A stretch of DNA of 64,000 nucleotides from Serpentinicella alkaliphila (GTDB lineage: Bacteria > Bacillota > Clostridia > Peptostreptococcales > Natronincolaceae): NCBI RefSeq assembly GCF_018141405.1, contig NZ_CP058648.1:1069001-1133000 (forward strand), read 5' to 3'. Every line of letters begins with the position of its first letter. Positions within the stretch are counted from its first letter, which is position 1. Shown piece after piece: positions 29,271 to 38,200 of the stretch. The notes beneath the pieces were generated by a model that was not told the DNA's origin, made no database searches, and saw nothing but the letters and a program-made list of their open reading frames with translations. A program made the position numbers and the translations under genes.

Positions 29271-29570
29271 ATGAAGGCTTTATTAGTGGGAGCAGATAAA
29301 TTAGGGAATATTCCAAATACATTAATGAACTACGGTGTGCAGGATTATATTCACTGGGACGGAAGAAAAAAGAAGATGAGAAGTTTGGATATTCCTGCAG
29401 AGGTAGGCATGGTAGTTGTCTTTTATGACTTTATAGAGCACAATATAACTAAAATTATAAAGGAAAAGGCTAAACAAAAAGATATTCCTTGTATATTTAG
29501 TAAAAGATCAATTAGTGATATAGCTGTTCAAATGGAAAAGTGTACTAACTGTAATCTGTGCAAGAACTAA
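29271..29570 (+). CDS. DUF2325 domain protein, likely Fur-regulated
   Basis: A 99-residue protein starting MKALLVGADKLGNIPNTL, with the DUF2325 pattern: a Rossmann-like start, VVVFYDFIEHNITKIIKEKA in the middle and IPCIFSKRS near the end. The tail carries a CxxCxxC cluster (CTNCNLC), which might hold iron or another metal. It is a single-gene unit with its own promoter, Fur box and terminator. The start used follows AAAGGGGA; an ATG two codons earlier is too close to that site. The function of the family is unknown; Fur control suggests a role in iron supply or its shortage. Confidence 0.88.
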   Translation: MKALLVGADKLGNIPNTLMNYGVQDYIHWDGRKKKMRSLDIPAEVGMVVVFYDFIEHNITKIIKEKAKQKDIPCIFSKRSISDIAVQMEKCTNCNLCKN

Positions 29571-29580
29571 ACAAAAAAAG

Positions 29581-29607
29581 AAAAATCAGCATTAGCTGAT
29601 TTTTTTA
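29581..29607. terminator. Bidirectional terminator after the DUF2325 gene
   Basis: AAAAATCAGC and GCTGATTTTTTT form a hairpin with an ATTA loop. Runs of A and T on both sides let it serve the DUF2325 gene and the converging small gene. Confidence 0.88.
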
Positions 29608-29613
29608 ATGTTA

Positions 29614-29805
29614 TTAAAATTTGTTGAAAAAGTCTTTAAAACTCTTATCTTCATCAGAACTTCCTGCACCAAAATAATTAACAGAAGGCATTATTTCTTT
29701 ATATGTGATGTTATTAACACCTTTATTTTGTTTTTTTGAATTCTCATTAAATGTTTGTAGATTGATTTTGTGTAACTTTTCCATTGAATTTTCTTTATTT
29801 TTCAA
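29614..29805 (-). CDS. Small hypothetical protein
   Basis: A 63-residue, polar, Lys/Asn-rich protein ending SSDEDKSFKDFFNKF. It has no signal peptide, cysteine or membrane segment. A strong GGAGGTG lies seven bases before a TTG at 29805, which I take as the start; the ATG five codons earlier overlaps that binding site. A shared terminator follows directly. The good ribosome binding site and terminator support a real gene. No family recognised. Confidence 0.6.
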   Translation of the reverse strand: MKNKENSMEKLHKINLQTFNENSKKQNKGVNNITYKEIMPSVNYFGAGSSDEDKSFKDFFNKF

Positions 29806-30057
29806 ACTAAGCACCTCCATAAAAGTAAAAATAATAAGTTTTTATAATTACTAATTATAGCACGGGAAAATACTATAATCAATATAATTATCTAAAAAAT
29901 TGAAAAATTCTGAAAATTTTATTATTATACCTAATATGGTAGAATTAAACAGATATTATTTCAAATTTACTTGATGGGAATAGTGTATTCATAATATATG
30001 AGAACATAATAGGATTGCTTTCAGAAAATACAAAAAATGGGGCTGGGTGGTAGAAGT

Positions 30058-30987
30058 ATGATTAAGTTGATCAGGGTTAGAAAATTATATAAAAGTACTG
30101 AGGCCGTAAAGGGAATTGATATGGAAATAAGGGAAGGGGAAATACTTGGTTTGCTTGGACCAAATGGGGCAGGAAAATCAACTACAATTTCTATTATATC
30201 AACCTTGTTCCCACCGACGGAGGGACAAGTCATCTTTGAGGGGCAGGATATAGTCAAAAATCCTAAAGCTATTAGAAGGTTATTGGGTATGGTACCTCAG
30301 GAGATAGCCTTATATCCTGAATTATCTGCTTATGAGAATCTTAAGTTTTTCGGAAAGTTATACGGGTTAAATGGGGCAGAGCTGGAATCGAAAATAGATG
30401 AAGTTTTAAATATTATAGGGATGAGTGAAAAGGCAAAAACTCCAGTTAAAACATATTCCGGGGGAATGAAAAGAAGGGTTAATATAGGCTGTGCTTTGCT
30501 TCATAATCCTAAAATATTAATAATGGATGAGCCGACAGTCGGAATAGATACTCAATCAAGAACTTATATTTTAGAGACTGTTAAAAAGCTCAATAGGGAA
30601 GGTATGACTATAGTTTATACAAGTCACTATATGGATGAAGTCGAGTACTTATGTGATAGAATATATATTATGGATGATGGACACATAATAGCTCAAGGTA
30701 CAAAGGAAGAGTTAAAAGCAAGCATGACTAAGGAGAATACAATCATAATAAATTTTGAATATATTAATAATAATTTAGTTGATGCTATTAAAAGTATGCA
30801 GGATGTTAAGTCTTTAATAGTTGAAGGGGACACAATAAAGGTTACTTGTGAAAAAAACTCTAACTTACTCCAAAAAACTTTACTAATAGCTCAAGATTTA
30901 GACTGCGTAATTACATCTTTTTTTGTAAAGGAGCCTACGTTAGAAGACGTGTTCCTAAGTAAGACGGGAAGAACTTTGAGGGATTAA
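30058..30987 (+). CDS. ABC transporter ATP-binding protein (DrrA-like), no permease nearby
   Basis: A 309-residue ATPase with Walker A GPNGAGKST, Q-loop MVPQEIALYPELSAYENL, signature YSGGMKRRVNIGCALL, Walker B ILIMDEPTVGID and H-loop TSHYM, followed by a C-terminal DUF4162-type tail. This type usually powers ABC-2 exporters of drugs or lipids. No permease follows: the next gene is asnS with its own promoter. Its ribosome binding site (GGGTGGTAGAAG) is weak. Confidence 0.9.
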   Translation: MIKLIRVRKLYKSTEAVKGIDMEIREGEILGLLGPNGAGKSTTISIISTLFPPTEGQVIFEGQDIVKNPKAIRRLLGMVPQEIALYPELSAYENLKFFGKLYGLNGAELESKIDEVLNIIGMSEKAKTPVKTYSGGMKRRVNIGCALLHNPKILIMDEPTVGIDTQSRTYILETVKKLNREGMTIVYTSHYMDEVEYLCDRIYIMDDGHIIAQGTKEELKASMTKENTIIINFEYINNNLVDAIKSMQDVKSLIVEGDTIKVTCEKNSNLLQKTLLIAQDLDCVITSFFVKEPTLEDVFLSKTGRTLRD

Positions 30988-31065
30988 AGTTTAAAGTAAG
31001 AAAGATTAAATATTAATGTATATGAAACTTTTTTTGGGGGATTATTAACATAAAGATGAAATATT

Positions 31066-31094
31066 TTGACATACATTTATGGAAGTAATATAAT
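31066..31094 (+). promoter_or_regulatory. Sigma-A promoter of asnS
   Basis: TTGACA, 17 bases, TATAAT: a full consensus promoter about 70 bases before the asnS start, downstream of the ABC ATPase gene. Confidence 0.9.
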
Positions 31095-31112
31095 ATCAAT
31101 AGCAAATACTAG

Positions 31113-31144
31113 CTTTTCGTTGCAGTGTGACGAAAGGTTTTTTT
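31113..31144 (+). terminator. Terminator-like hairpin in the asnS leader
   Basis: CTTTTCGT pairs with ACGAAAGG around a nine-base loop and is followed by seven T. It begins only about a dozen bases after the predicted transcription start of asnS, so besides ending upstream transcripts it could attenuate asnS itself. Confidence 0.75.
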
Positions 31145-31165
31145 CATTAAAAAGGAGGTAAGAGC

Positions 31166-32557
31166 ATGAAAGCAACATTGATAAGAGAAATCTTTAAGGA
31201 TACTGCTTCTTATGAAAATCAACAAATAAAAGTACAAGGCTGGATTAGAACTGTAAGAGCATCTAAAGCTTTTGGTTTTATTGAATTAAATGACGGGAGT
31301 TTTTTCAAAAATGTTCAAGTTGTTTTTGAAGAGAATTTGAGTAACTTTAAAGAAATATCTAAATTATCTATTAGTACTGCAATTACAGTCGTAGGAGAAT
31401 TAGTAATTACACCAAATTCAAAGCAACCCTTTGAAATTAAAGCTGTAGAGATAAATGTAGATGCCTTAGCTGATTTAGATTATCCTTTACAAAAGAAAAG
31501 ACATTCATTTGAATTTTTAAGAGAAATTGCACATCTAAGACCTAGAAGCAATACATTTTCAGCAGTTTTTAGAGTACGTTCTATTGCTGCTTATGCTGTC
31601 CATAGGTTTTTCCAAGAAAAAGGTTTTGTATATGTACATACACCAATCATCACTACTAGTGACTGCGAGGGCGCTGGTGAAATGTTTAGGGTTTCAACGT
31701 TAGATTTTCATAATATGCCTTTAAACGAAGAAAAAAATATTGATTTTACAAAAGACTTCTTCGGAAAAGAGACAAGTTTGACAGTTAGCGGACAGTTAAA
31801 TGTGGAAGCCTATGCAATGGCGTTTAGAAATGTTTATACCTTTGGACCAACCTTTAGAGCAGAGAATTCTAATACTGCAAGACATGCAGCTGAGTTTTGG
31901 ATGATTGAACCAGAAATCTCCTTTGCTGATTTACAGGATGATATGGAATTAGCAGAAGAAATGCTAAAATATATTATTAATTATGTTTTAGAAAATGCAC
32001 CTGATGAAATAGAGTTCTTTAATAACTTTGTTGATAAAGGTCTTAAAGAGCGTCTAAATCTTGTAGTGAATTCTGAATTTGGAAAAGTTACTTATACAGA
32101 GGCAATAGATATACTTAAAAACTCTGGCGAACAGTTTGAATACCCAGTTGAGTGGGGAAGTGATCTTCAAACAGAGCATGAAAGATATTTAACAGAGAAA
32201 GCATTTAAGAAGCCTTTATTTGTTACAGATTATCCAAAAGATATTAAAGCATTTTATATGAAATTAAATGATGACAATAAAACCGTTGCGGCTATGGACT
32301 TATTAGTTCCAGGTGTAGGTGAAATAATAGGTGGTAGTCAAAGAGAAGATAGATTAGACATATTAGAGGAAAGAATGACTGCCATGGGATTAAGTAAAGA
32401 AGACTATTGGTGGTATTTAGATCTAAGAAAATATGGAGGAGTTAAACATGCAGGCTTCGGACTTGGGTTTGAGAGAGCGATTATGTACATGACAGGAATT
32501 ACTAATATAAGAGATGTAATATCTTATCCTAGAACCCCAAAAACTGCAGAGTTTTAA
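31166..32557 (+). CDS. asnS: Asparaginyl-tRNA synthetase
   Basis: A 463-residue class IIb synthetase. The N-terminal OB-fold anticodon domain (about 15-105) contains [20 protein letters not shown]. The catalytic core has motif 2 [20 protein letters not shown] and motif 3 [15 protein letters not shown]; the sequence AENSNT..HAAEF is typical of AsnRS. It charges tRNA-Asn. The ATG follows AAAGGAGGT. Length is normal, and no T-box leader is present. Confidence 0.97.
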   Translation: MKATLIREIFKDTASYENQQIKVQGWIRTVRASKAFGFIELNDGSFFKNVQVVFEENLSNFKEISKLSISTAITVVGELVITPNSKQPFEIKAVEINVDALADLDYPLQKKRHSFEFLREIAHLRPRSNTFSAVFRVRSIAAYAVHRFFQEKGFVYVHTPIITTSDCEGAGEMFRVSTLDFHNMPLNEEKNIDFTKDFFGKETSLTVSGQLNVEAYAMAFRNVYTFGPTFRAENSNTARHAAEFWMIEPEISFADLQDDMELAEEMLKYIINYVLENAPDEIEFFNNFVDKGLKERLNLVVNSEFGKVTYTEAIDILKNSGEQFEYPVEWGSDLQTEHERYLTEKAFKKPLFVTDYPKDIKAFYMKLNDDNKTVAAMDLLVPGVGEIIGGSQREDRLDILEERMTAMGLSKEDYWWYLDLRKYGGVKHAGFGLGFERAIMYMTGITNIRDVISYPRTPKTAEF

Positions 32558-32564
32558 CTTGATG

Positions 32565-32600
32565 GCTCAGTTTATTATAATGAACTGGGCTTTTAATTTT
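32565..32600 (+). terminator. Intrinsic terminator after asnS
   Basis: GCTCAGTT pairs with AACTGGGC around a ten-base loop, followed by TTTTAATTTT. Confidence 0.8.
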
Positions 32601-32662
32601 CTATAGTATAAAGACCTGCTTCTATAGGAGCATGAATAATTTACTAGAAAGCTAAAATGTGG

Positions 32663-32668
32663 TATAAT
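32663..32668 (+). promoter_or_regulatory. Probable -10 element of the agr-like operon
   Basis: TATAAT preceded by TGTGG, close to an extended -10 form, about 55 bases before agrB. No clear -35 is present. Confidence 0.5.
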
Positions 32669-32723
32669 GTCAAAGCGTATTTCTTTTATATTAAATGGGA
32701 ATAGGGAGAGAAGTAAGAGATAA

Positions 32724-33326
32724 ATGATTAGAGAAAAGGCTAATTTCATTAATAAAATAGCTGAAGAACAAAAGTTAAGTCGTGATGATACAGAAGTGAT
32801 TCTATTTGGATACAATTTATTAGTTAACAGTATTCTCGGCTTTGTTTCAATCTTGGGAGTAGCCTATATTTTAGGCATATTTCTAACGGTTTTAGTAGCT
32901 ACGATAACTGCAGCATTTTTTCGGGCTTTTACTGGGGGGGCACATGCAAACAGCCCTACTAAGTGTATCCTATTTGGAGCCTGCATTTTTAATTTACTAG
33001 GTTTAATAACTGTTCATTTAAACAATGCTATTTCAAATACAAATTACATAGGAACATTGTTTATTATGGTGATTAGCATTGCGGTCATTAGTTTTTACTT
33101 ATATGCACCGGCAGATGCACCGGGAAAACCTATAACTGCCAAGGTACATAGAAAAAAATTGAAGACATTAGCATTTATTTCTCTTTTAATTTGGGGTATC
33201 TTTATGATGGTTTGCTTTAGGGGAGCGACCATGCCACAGCAGCTTGTTTTAGCCAGTTGCTTAGGTTTGATTTGGCAAAGTGTATCACTATGGCCAATAA
33301 CTTATATGTTATTTGGGCACAAATAA
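32724..33326 (+). CDS. agrB: AgrB-like peptide cyclase/protease
   Basis: A 200-residue membrane protein with about five to six helices. FRAFTGGAHANSPTKCILFG (about 72-91) holds the catalytic His and, seven residues on, Cys of AgrB proteases. AgrB removes the C-terminal tail of AgrD and joins the new carboxyl end to a side chain to make a cyclic (thio)lactone. The 40-codon agrD lies 18 bases downstream. The ribosome binding site is weakly placed. Confidence 0.95.
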   Translation: MIREKANFINKIAEEQKLSRDDTEVILFGYNLLVNSILGFVSILGVAYILGIFLTVLVATITAAFFRAFTGGAHANSPTKCILFGACIFNLLGLITVHLNNAISNTNYIGTLFIMVISIAVISFYLYAPADAPGKPITAKVHRKKLKTLAFISLLIWGIFMMVCFRGATMPQQLVLASCLGLIWQSVSLWPITYMLFGHK

Positions 33327-33344
33327 AGTTTAGGGGGAATACCA

Positions 33345-33467
33345 ATGAAAAAGAAATTAGTTTCTTTATTTGTAACTCTATTGACTTTTTTAGCTCTAAC
33401 TAATGTGGCAGCAGCATCAACTATAACGTTTTATCAACCAGAATTACCAAACAAGTTTAAAAAATAA
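33345..33467 (+). CDS. agrD: AgrD-like cyclic lactone autoinducer precursor
   Basis: A 40-residue peptide with ATG behind TAGGGGGAAT, right after agrB. It has the AgrD plan: an amphipathic N-terminus (MKKKLVSLFVTLLTFLALT), a small-residue stretch (NVAAA), the autoinducer core STITF with Tyr, and the conserved C-terminal recognition tail QPELPNKFKK. Clostridial AgrD peptides of the CLWFT type align here with Ser in the place of the ring Cys, so the product should be a five-residue lactone, not a thiolactone. Confidence 0.88.
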   Translation: MKKKLVSLFVTLLTFLALTNVAAASTITFYQPELPNKFKK

Positions 33468-33490
33468 TAATCAGTTTTAGGAGGAATATT

Positions 33491-33946
33491 GTGATTTTCT
33501 TAAGCAACTTTATACATGCATGGTTTTTTTGTCTTGCTCCCTTAAGTTTTTTAAACTATAGGCCTGAAAGAAGGCAACATTTGATTTTCACATTAATTTA
33601 TGGCTGTTCAGTATATCTTTCTAGAAGAATATATGAATTTTTACCTGTACCATTTGGTACCCATACATTTATTTTAATATTAATTAGCATAATACTATTT
33701 ACATACTTGTGTAAAATATCAGCTAAGCAGAGTATTATTATGACAGTAATTGTATTTATAGTATTAATACTTGCAGATGGTATGATCAGCTTACCGGTTA
33801 TGAATTTACTAAATATAACGATGAAATCATATGAGGAAAACATTCTACACAGGGCGATAGCTTTAGGCTTAGGCATTGTTCCTTTAGTAACAATGGTTTT
33901 AGTAGGTAGACTTATTAACATGAAAAAGGTATTGTTAAGAGCTTAG
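33491..33946 (+). CDS. Small polytopic membrane protein of the agr-like locus
   Basis: A 151-residue protein with four or five membrane helices and no soluble domain. GTG start behind TTTAGGAGGAA. It lies between agrD and the sensor kinase gene, 23 bases from each. Canonical AgrC has six or seven N-terminal helices; the kinase next door has only two, so this protein may be the missing part of a split peptide sensor. That is inference: I do not recognise a family. Confidence 0.8.
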   Translation: MIFLSNFIHAWFFCLAPLSFLNYRPERRQHLIFTLIYGCSVYLSRRIYEFLPVPFGTHTFILILISIILFTYLCKISAKQSIIMTVIVFIVLILADGMISLPVMNLLNITMKSYEENILHRAIALGLGIVPLVTMVLVGRLINMKKVLLRA

Positions 33947-33968
33947 TTAAGAATAAAATAGGATGTGA

Positions 33969-34901
33969 ATGCTATTGAAAAAAATAACCAAATGGCTGAA
34001 AAGTTTTACTACATTAGAAGTTTATATATTAATATTGCTATCGCAAATATTTATTTCTCTTTTAGCAGTAATGCATTACTGTTATAGAGAACTTGGACTT
34101 TATGTAGATTACTATGAAACTATTCCTTCAAGTTACTTGGTTATTTCACTTTTATTATTAAGCGGTTCAATAGGAGGCCTAGGTCTTTATTGGTTTAAAG
34201 AGATGAATTCAATAGCTGAGCAGGAAAAGACATATGAACTTCAGGATATAAAACTACGTCAAATGCAAGAAGCTAATGATCTACTTAGCTCACAAAAGCA
34301 CGATTTTTTAAACAGTCTACAAGTTATTTGGGGATTAGCGTTAATTAATGATCGGGATAAGGCCGTAAGTTATATTCAGAAACTTACCAATGATTTGAAA
34401 ACTGATAAGATAGAAATTTCAGAAATTAATAAAGAGGAGCATCCATACTTATATACTCTATTAATAAATAAACTTCATAAATGTAAGGACTCAAATATTG
34501 ATATGGAATTGAATTTATATGACTTACAACGTTTAAGTGCTATCAACCCCATAGATTTAGTGAACATCTTTGGAAATTTAATTGATAATGCAATTTACGA
34601 AGTAAAAAAACTACCAGTGGAATATAGGAAAATTTGTATCGATATATACGAGGAATATGAGGATATAAACATTGAAATTTTTAACAAAGGGCCCAAAATA
34701 GAGCGACATATTATGGATAAAATGTTTCAGAGGGGATTCACAACTAAGGGTGAGGAAGGCACAGGGATTGGTCTATATAATGTCAAAAATATTGTTGAGA
34801 AATACGGTGGATCTATAGAGGTTGTTAGCGATGAGGAATACGGTACAAACTTTATAATTAGATTCAAAAATGTAAACCTTATGTACACAGAAAGTAACTA
34901 A
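33969..34901 (+). CDS. AgrC-like sensor histidine kinase (HPK10 type)
   Basis: A 310-residue kinase with two N-terminal membrane helices (about 17-38 and 55-75), a helical linker and a short HisKA-like segment with SSQKHDFLNSLQVI (His111), as in AgrC/Spo0B-type proteins. The ATPase domain has NLIDNAIYEV (N-box, Asn207) and GEEGTGIGLYNVKNIVEKYG. AgrC detects the extracellular cyclic peptide. The usual LytTR response regulator AgrA does not follow: a terminator and then nifJ come next. Confidence 0.9.
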   Translation: MLLKKITKWLKSFTTLEVYILILLSQIFISLLAVMHYCYRELGLYVDYYETIPSSYLVISLLLLSGSIGGLGLYWFKEMNSIAEQEKTYELQDIKLRQMQEANDLLSSQKHDFLNSLQVIWGLALINDRDKAVSYIQKLTNDLKTDKIEISEINKEEHPYLYTLLINKLHKCKDSNIDMELNLYDLQRLSAINPIDLVNIFGNLIDNAIYEVKKLPVEYRKICIDIYEEYEDINIEIFNKGPKIERHIMDKMFQRGFTTKGEEGTGIGLYNVKNIVEKYGGSIEVVSDEEYGTNFIIRFKNVNLMYTESN

Positions 34902-34911
34902 AGCGTTTACA

Positions 34912-34944
34912 AAAAGTCAATTGAATGAAAGTTGACTTTTTTTT
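34912..34944 (+). terminator. Intrinsic terminator of the agr-like operon
   Basis: AAAAGTCAA and TTGACTTTT form a nine-pair stem followed by more T. Confidence 0.88.
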
Positions 34945-35280
34945 ATACACTTTTAGGAAATATTTAACGTGCTTAATTTTATAACTTTGTGTTATAATTA
35001 TGTTGCATATTTAGTATCTAATTATATTAGATTACTGAACAAGTGTAAAACCTAATGATTTCAGTACTTATACGTATATAGCCCTATAATTGTAGACAAC
35101 ACAGGGATATCTAATATTAAAAAATAATTGCAATTTTCAAACTAAATCGTTTATAATGGGATGTATATGAAATGTTATTTATTTTGGCATTACATTAACG
35201 TGTAAGTACCAAGATTGTTTGTTCTGTCTAAATTTGAGATAGAAATATCCACTAATTTAAAAAATAAGGGGGAAATACAC
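34945..35280. other. Upstream region of nifJ
   Basis: No gene seen. Two TATAAT boxes are present, at 34993-34998 and 35152-35157; the second has TTGCAA 18 bases upstream (35128-35133) and is the better promoter candidate. No Rex-type TTGTTAA(N4)TTAACAA palindrome is visible. Confidence 0.5.
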
Positions 35281-38200
35281 ATGGCAAGAAAGATGAAGAC
35301 TATGGATGGTAACTGCGCTGCAGCACACGTAGCTTACGCATTCACAGATGTAGCTGCTATCTATCCGATTACTCCGTCATCAAATATGGCAGAGTACGTT
35401 GATGAGTGGAGCTCTTATGGTCAAAAAAATATGTTTGGTCAAGAAGTTAAAGTAGTTGAGATGCAATCAGAGGCTGGAGCAGCTGGTGCAGTTCATGGTT
35501 CTTTAGCTGTTGGTGCTTTAACTACAACGTTTACTGCATCTCAAGGTTTACTATTAATGATTCCTAACATGTACAAAATTGCTGGGGAATTATTACCTGG
35601 AGTATTCCACGTAAGTGCTAGAGCATTAGCTGGACATGCTTTATCAATTTTCGGAGATCACTCTGACGTTATGGCTGCAAGACAAACTGGATGCGCTATG
35701 CTTGCATCTGGAAGTGTTCAAGAAGTTATGGACTTAGCTGGGGTTGCTCATTTAGCAACTATTAAAGGAAGAGTACCTTTCGTTCACTTCTTTGATGGAT
35801 TCAGAACTTCTCACGAAGTACAAAAAATTGAAGTTATCGAATACGATGAGTTTGAAAAATTAGTTGATTGGGATGCTGTTAGAGCATTTAGAAATAATGC
35901 ATTAAATCCAGAGCACCCAGTATTAAGAGGAACAGCTCAAAATCCAGATATCTTCTTCCAAGCTAAAGAAGCATCAAACAGATTCTACGATGCTTTACCA
36001 GATATCGTAAATGATTATATGCAAGAAATTAACAAGTTAAGAGGAACTGATTACAAACCATTTAACTACTATGGTGCACCAGATGCAGAAAACATCATCA
36101 TTGCCATGGGTTCAGTTACAGATGCAATTGAAGAAACAATTGACTACTTAGCAAAAAAAGGAGAAAAAGTAGGGGTTCTTAAAGTTCACCTTTACAGACC
36201 ATTCTCTGAAAAATACTTCTTTGATGTATTACCACAAACAGTAAAAAGAATTACTGTTTTAGATAGATGTAAAGAGCCAGGTTCTTTAGGAGAGCCATTA
36301 TTAGAAGATATCAAAACTATGTTCTACGATAAAGATGTTAGACCAATGATTATTGGTGGTAGATTTGGATTAGGATCAAAAGATACTACTCCAGCTCAAA
36401 TCAAAGCTGTTTATGATAACTTAAAAGCTGAGACTCCTAAAAAAGGATTCACAGTTGGTATCGTAGATGACGTAACTAACACTTCAATCGAAGTTACAGA
36501 TAAAATTTCTGCAGCACCAGAAGGTACAATTAGATGTAAATTCTGGGGATTAGGTTCAGACGGAACTGTTGGAGCAAACAAAAGTGCTATCAAAATTATC
36601 GGAGATAACACTGATATGTATGCTCAAGCATATTTCTCATATGACTCTAAAAAATCTGGTGGGGTTACTATTTCTCACTTAAGATTTGGAAAACAACCAA
36701 TTAAATCAACTTATTTAATTGATGAGGCTGACTTTATTGCCTGTCACAATCAATCATATGTTAACCAATATGATTTATTAAAAGGATTAAAACCAGGTGG
36801 TACTTTCTTACTAAACTGTATGTGGTCACAAGAAGAGTTAGATGCAAAGTTACCAGCTAAAATGAAAAAATACCTTGCAGATAACAACATCAACTTCTAC
36901 ACAATCAATGCTACTGATATCGCAGTAGAATTAGGATTAGGTGGAAAAATCAATATGATTATGGAAGCTTCTTTCTTTAAATTAGCTGACGTAATTGCAT
37001 TAGAAGATGCTGTAAGACTTATGAAAGAGTCTATCGTAGATGACTACGGAATGAAAGGTTCAAAAGTTGTTGAAATGAACAACGCTGCTGTAGACCGTGG
37101 AATCGAATCTTTAGTAAAAGTTGACGTTCCTGCTACTTGGGGAAGTGTTGCTATTGAAGAAGCTGCTGCTACTGCAGAAGAGCCAGCATTTATCACTAAC
37201 ATCTTAAGACCAATGAATGCTCAAGCTGGAGATGCTCTACCAGTAAGTACTTTCGTTGGAGTAGAAGATGGTACATTCCCTCTTGAAACTTCAAGATACG
37301 AAAAAAGATGTATCGGAGTTACAGTACCAGAGTGGATTGCAGAAAATTGTATACAATGTAACCAATGTTCATTCGTATGTCCACATGCTGCAATTAGACC
37401 ATTCTTATTAAATGAAGAAGAAATGAGCAAAGCACCAGAAGGATTTAACACCTTAAAACCTGTTGGTAAAGAGTTCGAAGGATTACAATATAGATTACAA
37501 GTTAGCCCACTTGACTGTACAGGTTGTGGAAACTGCGTTGACATCTGTCCATCTAAAAACAAAGCAATTGTTATGATGCCAGTTGAGCCACAAGTTGAAG
37601 CACAAAAAGAAAACTGGGATTTCGCAGTAACTATCGAGGATAAATCTTATTTAACAAATATTGAAACAGTTAAAGGAAGCCAATTTGCTCAACCATTATT
37701 TGAGTTCTCAGGAGCTTGTGCAGGTTGTGGAGAGACTCCTTATGTAAAACTTATTACTCAATTATTTGGAGATAGAATGGTAATTGGTAATGCAACTGGA
37801 TGTTCTTCTATCTACGGAGGAAGTGCTCCATCAGTACCATACTGTACAAATAAAGAAGGCAAAGGTCCAGCTTGGGCAAACTCATTATTCGAAGACAATG
37901 CTGAATTCGGATATGGTATGTTCTTAGGAAACGCTCAAATTAGAGACAGAATTGCTAACTATATGAATCAAGCATTAGAAATGAATATATCTGCAGAGTT
38001 AAAAGAAGCTTTCCAAGCATGGTTAGCTGGTAAAGACGATGCAAAAGCTTCTAAAGCTGCAACAGCTACAATGTTACCTCTTCTTAAAAAAGAAGCTGCA
38101 GACAATAAAGTAGTTGCTGATATCTTAGATTTAAAAGACTTCTTCATTAAACAATCTACTTGGGTATTTGGTGGAGACGGTTGGGCATATGACATCGGAT

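Noticed and set aside
33491-34901. Reading the two genes after agrD as one frameshifted agrC
   Set aside because: Each has its own start and ribosome binding site, they are 22 bases apart, and the first ends in a basic tail without a broken domain. A split sensor fits better, though an ancient fission remains possible.
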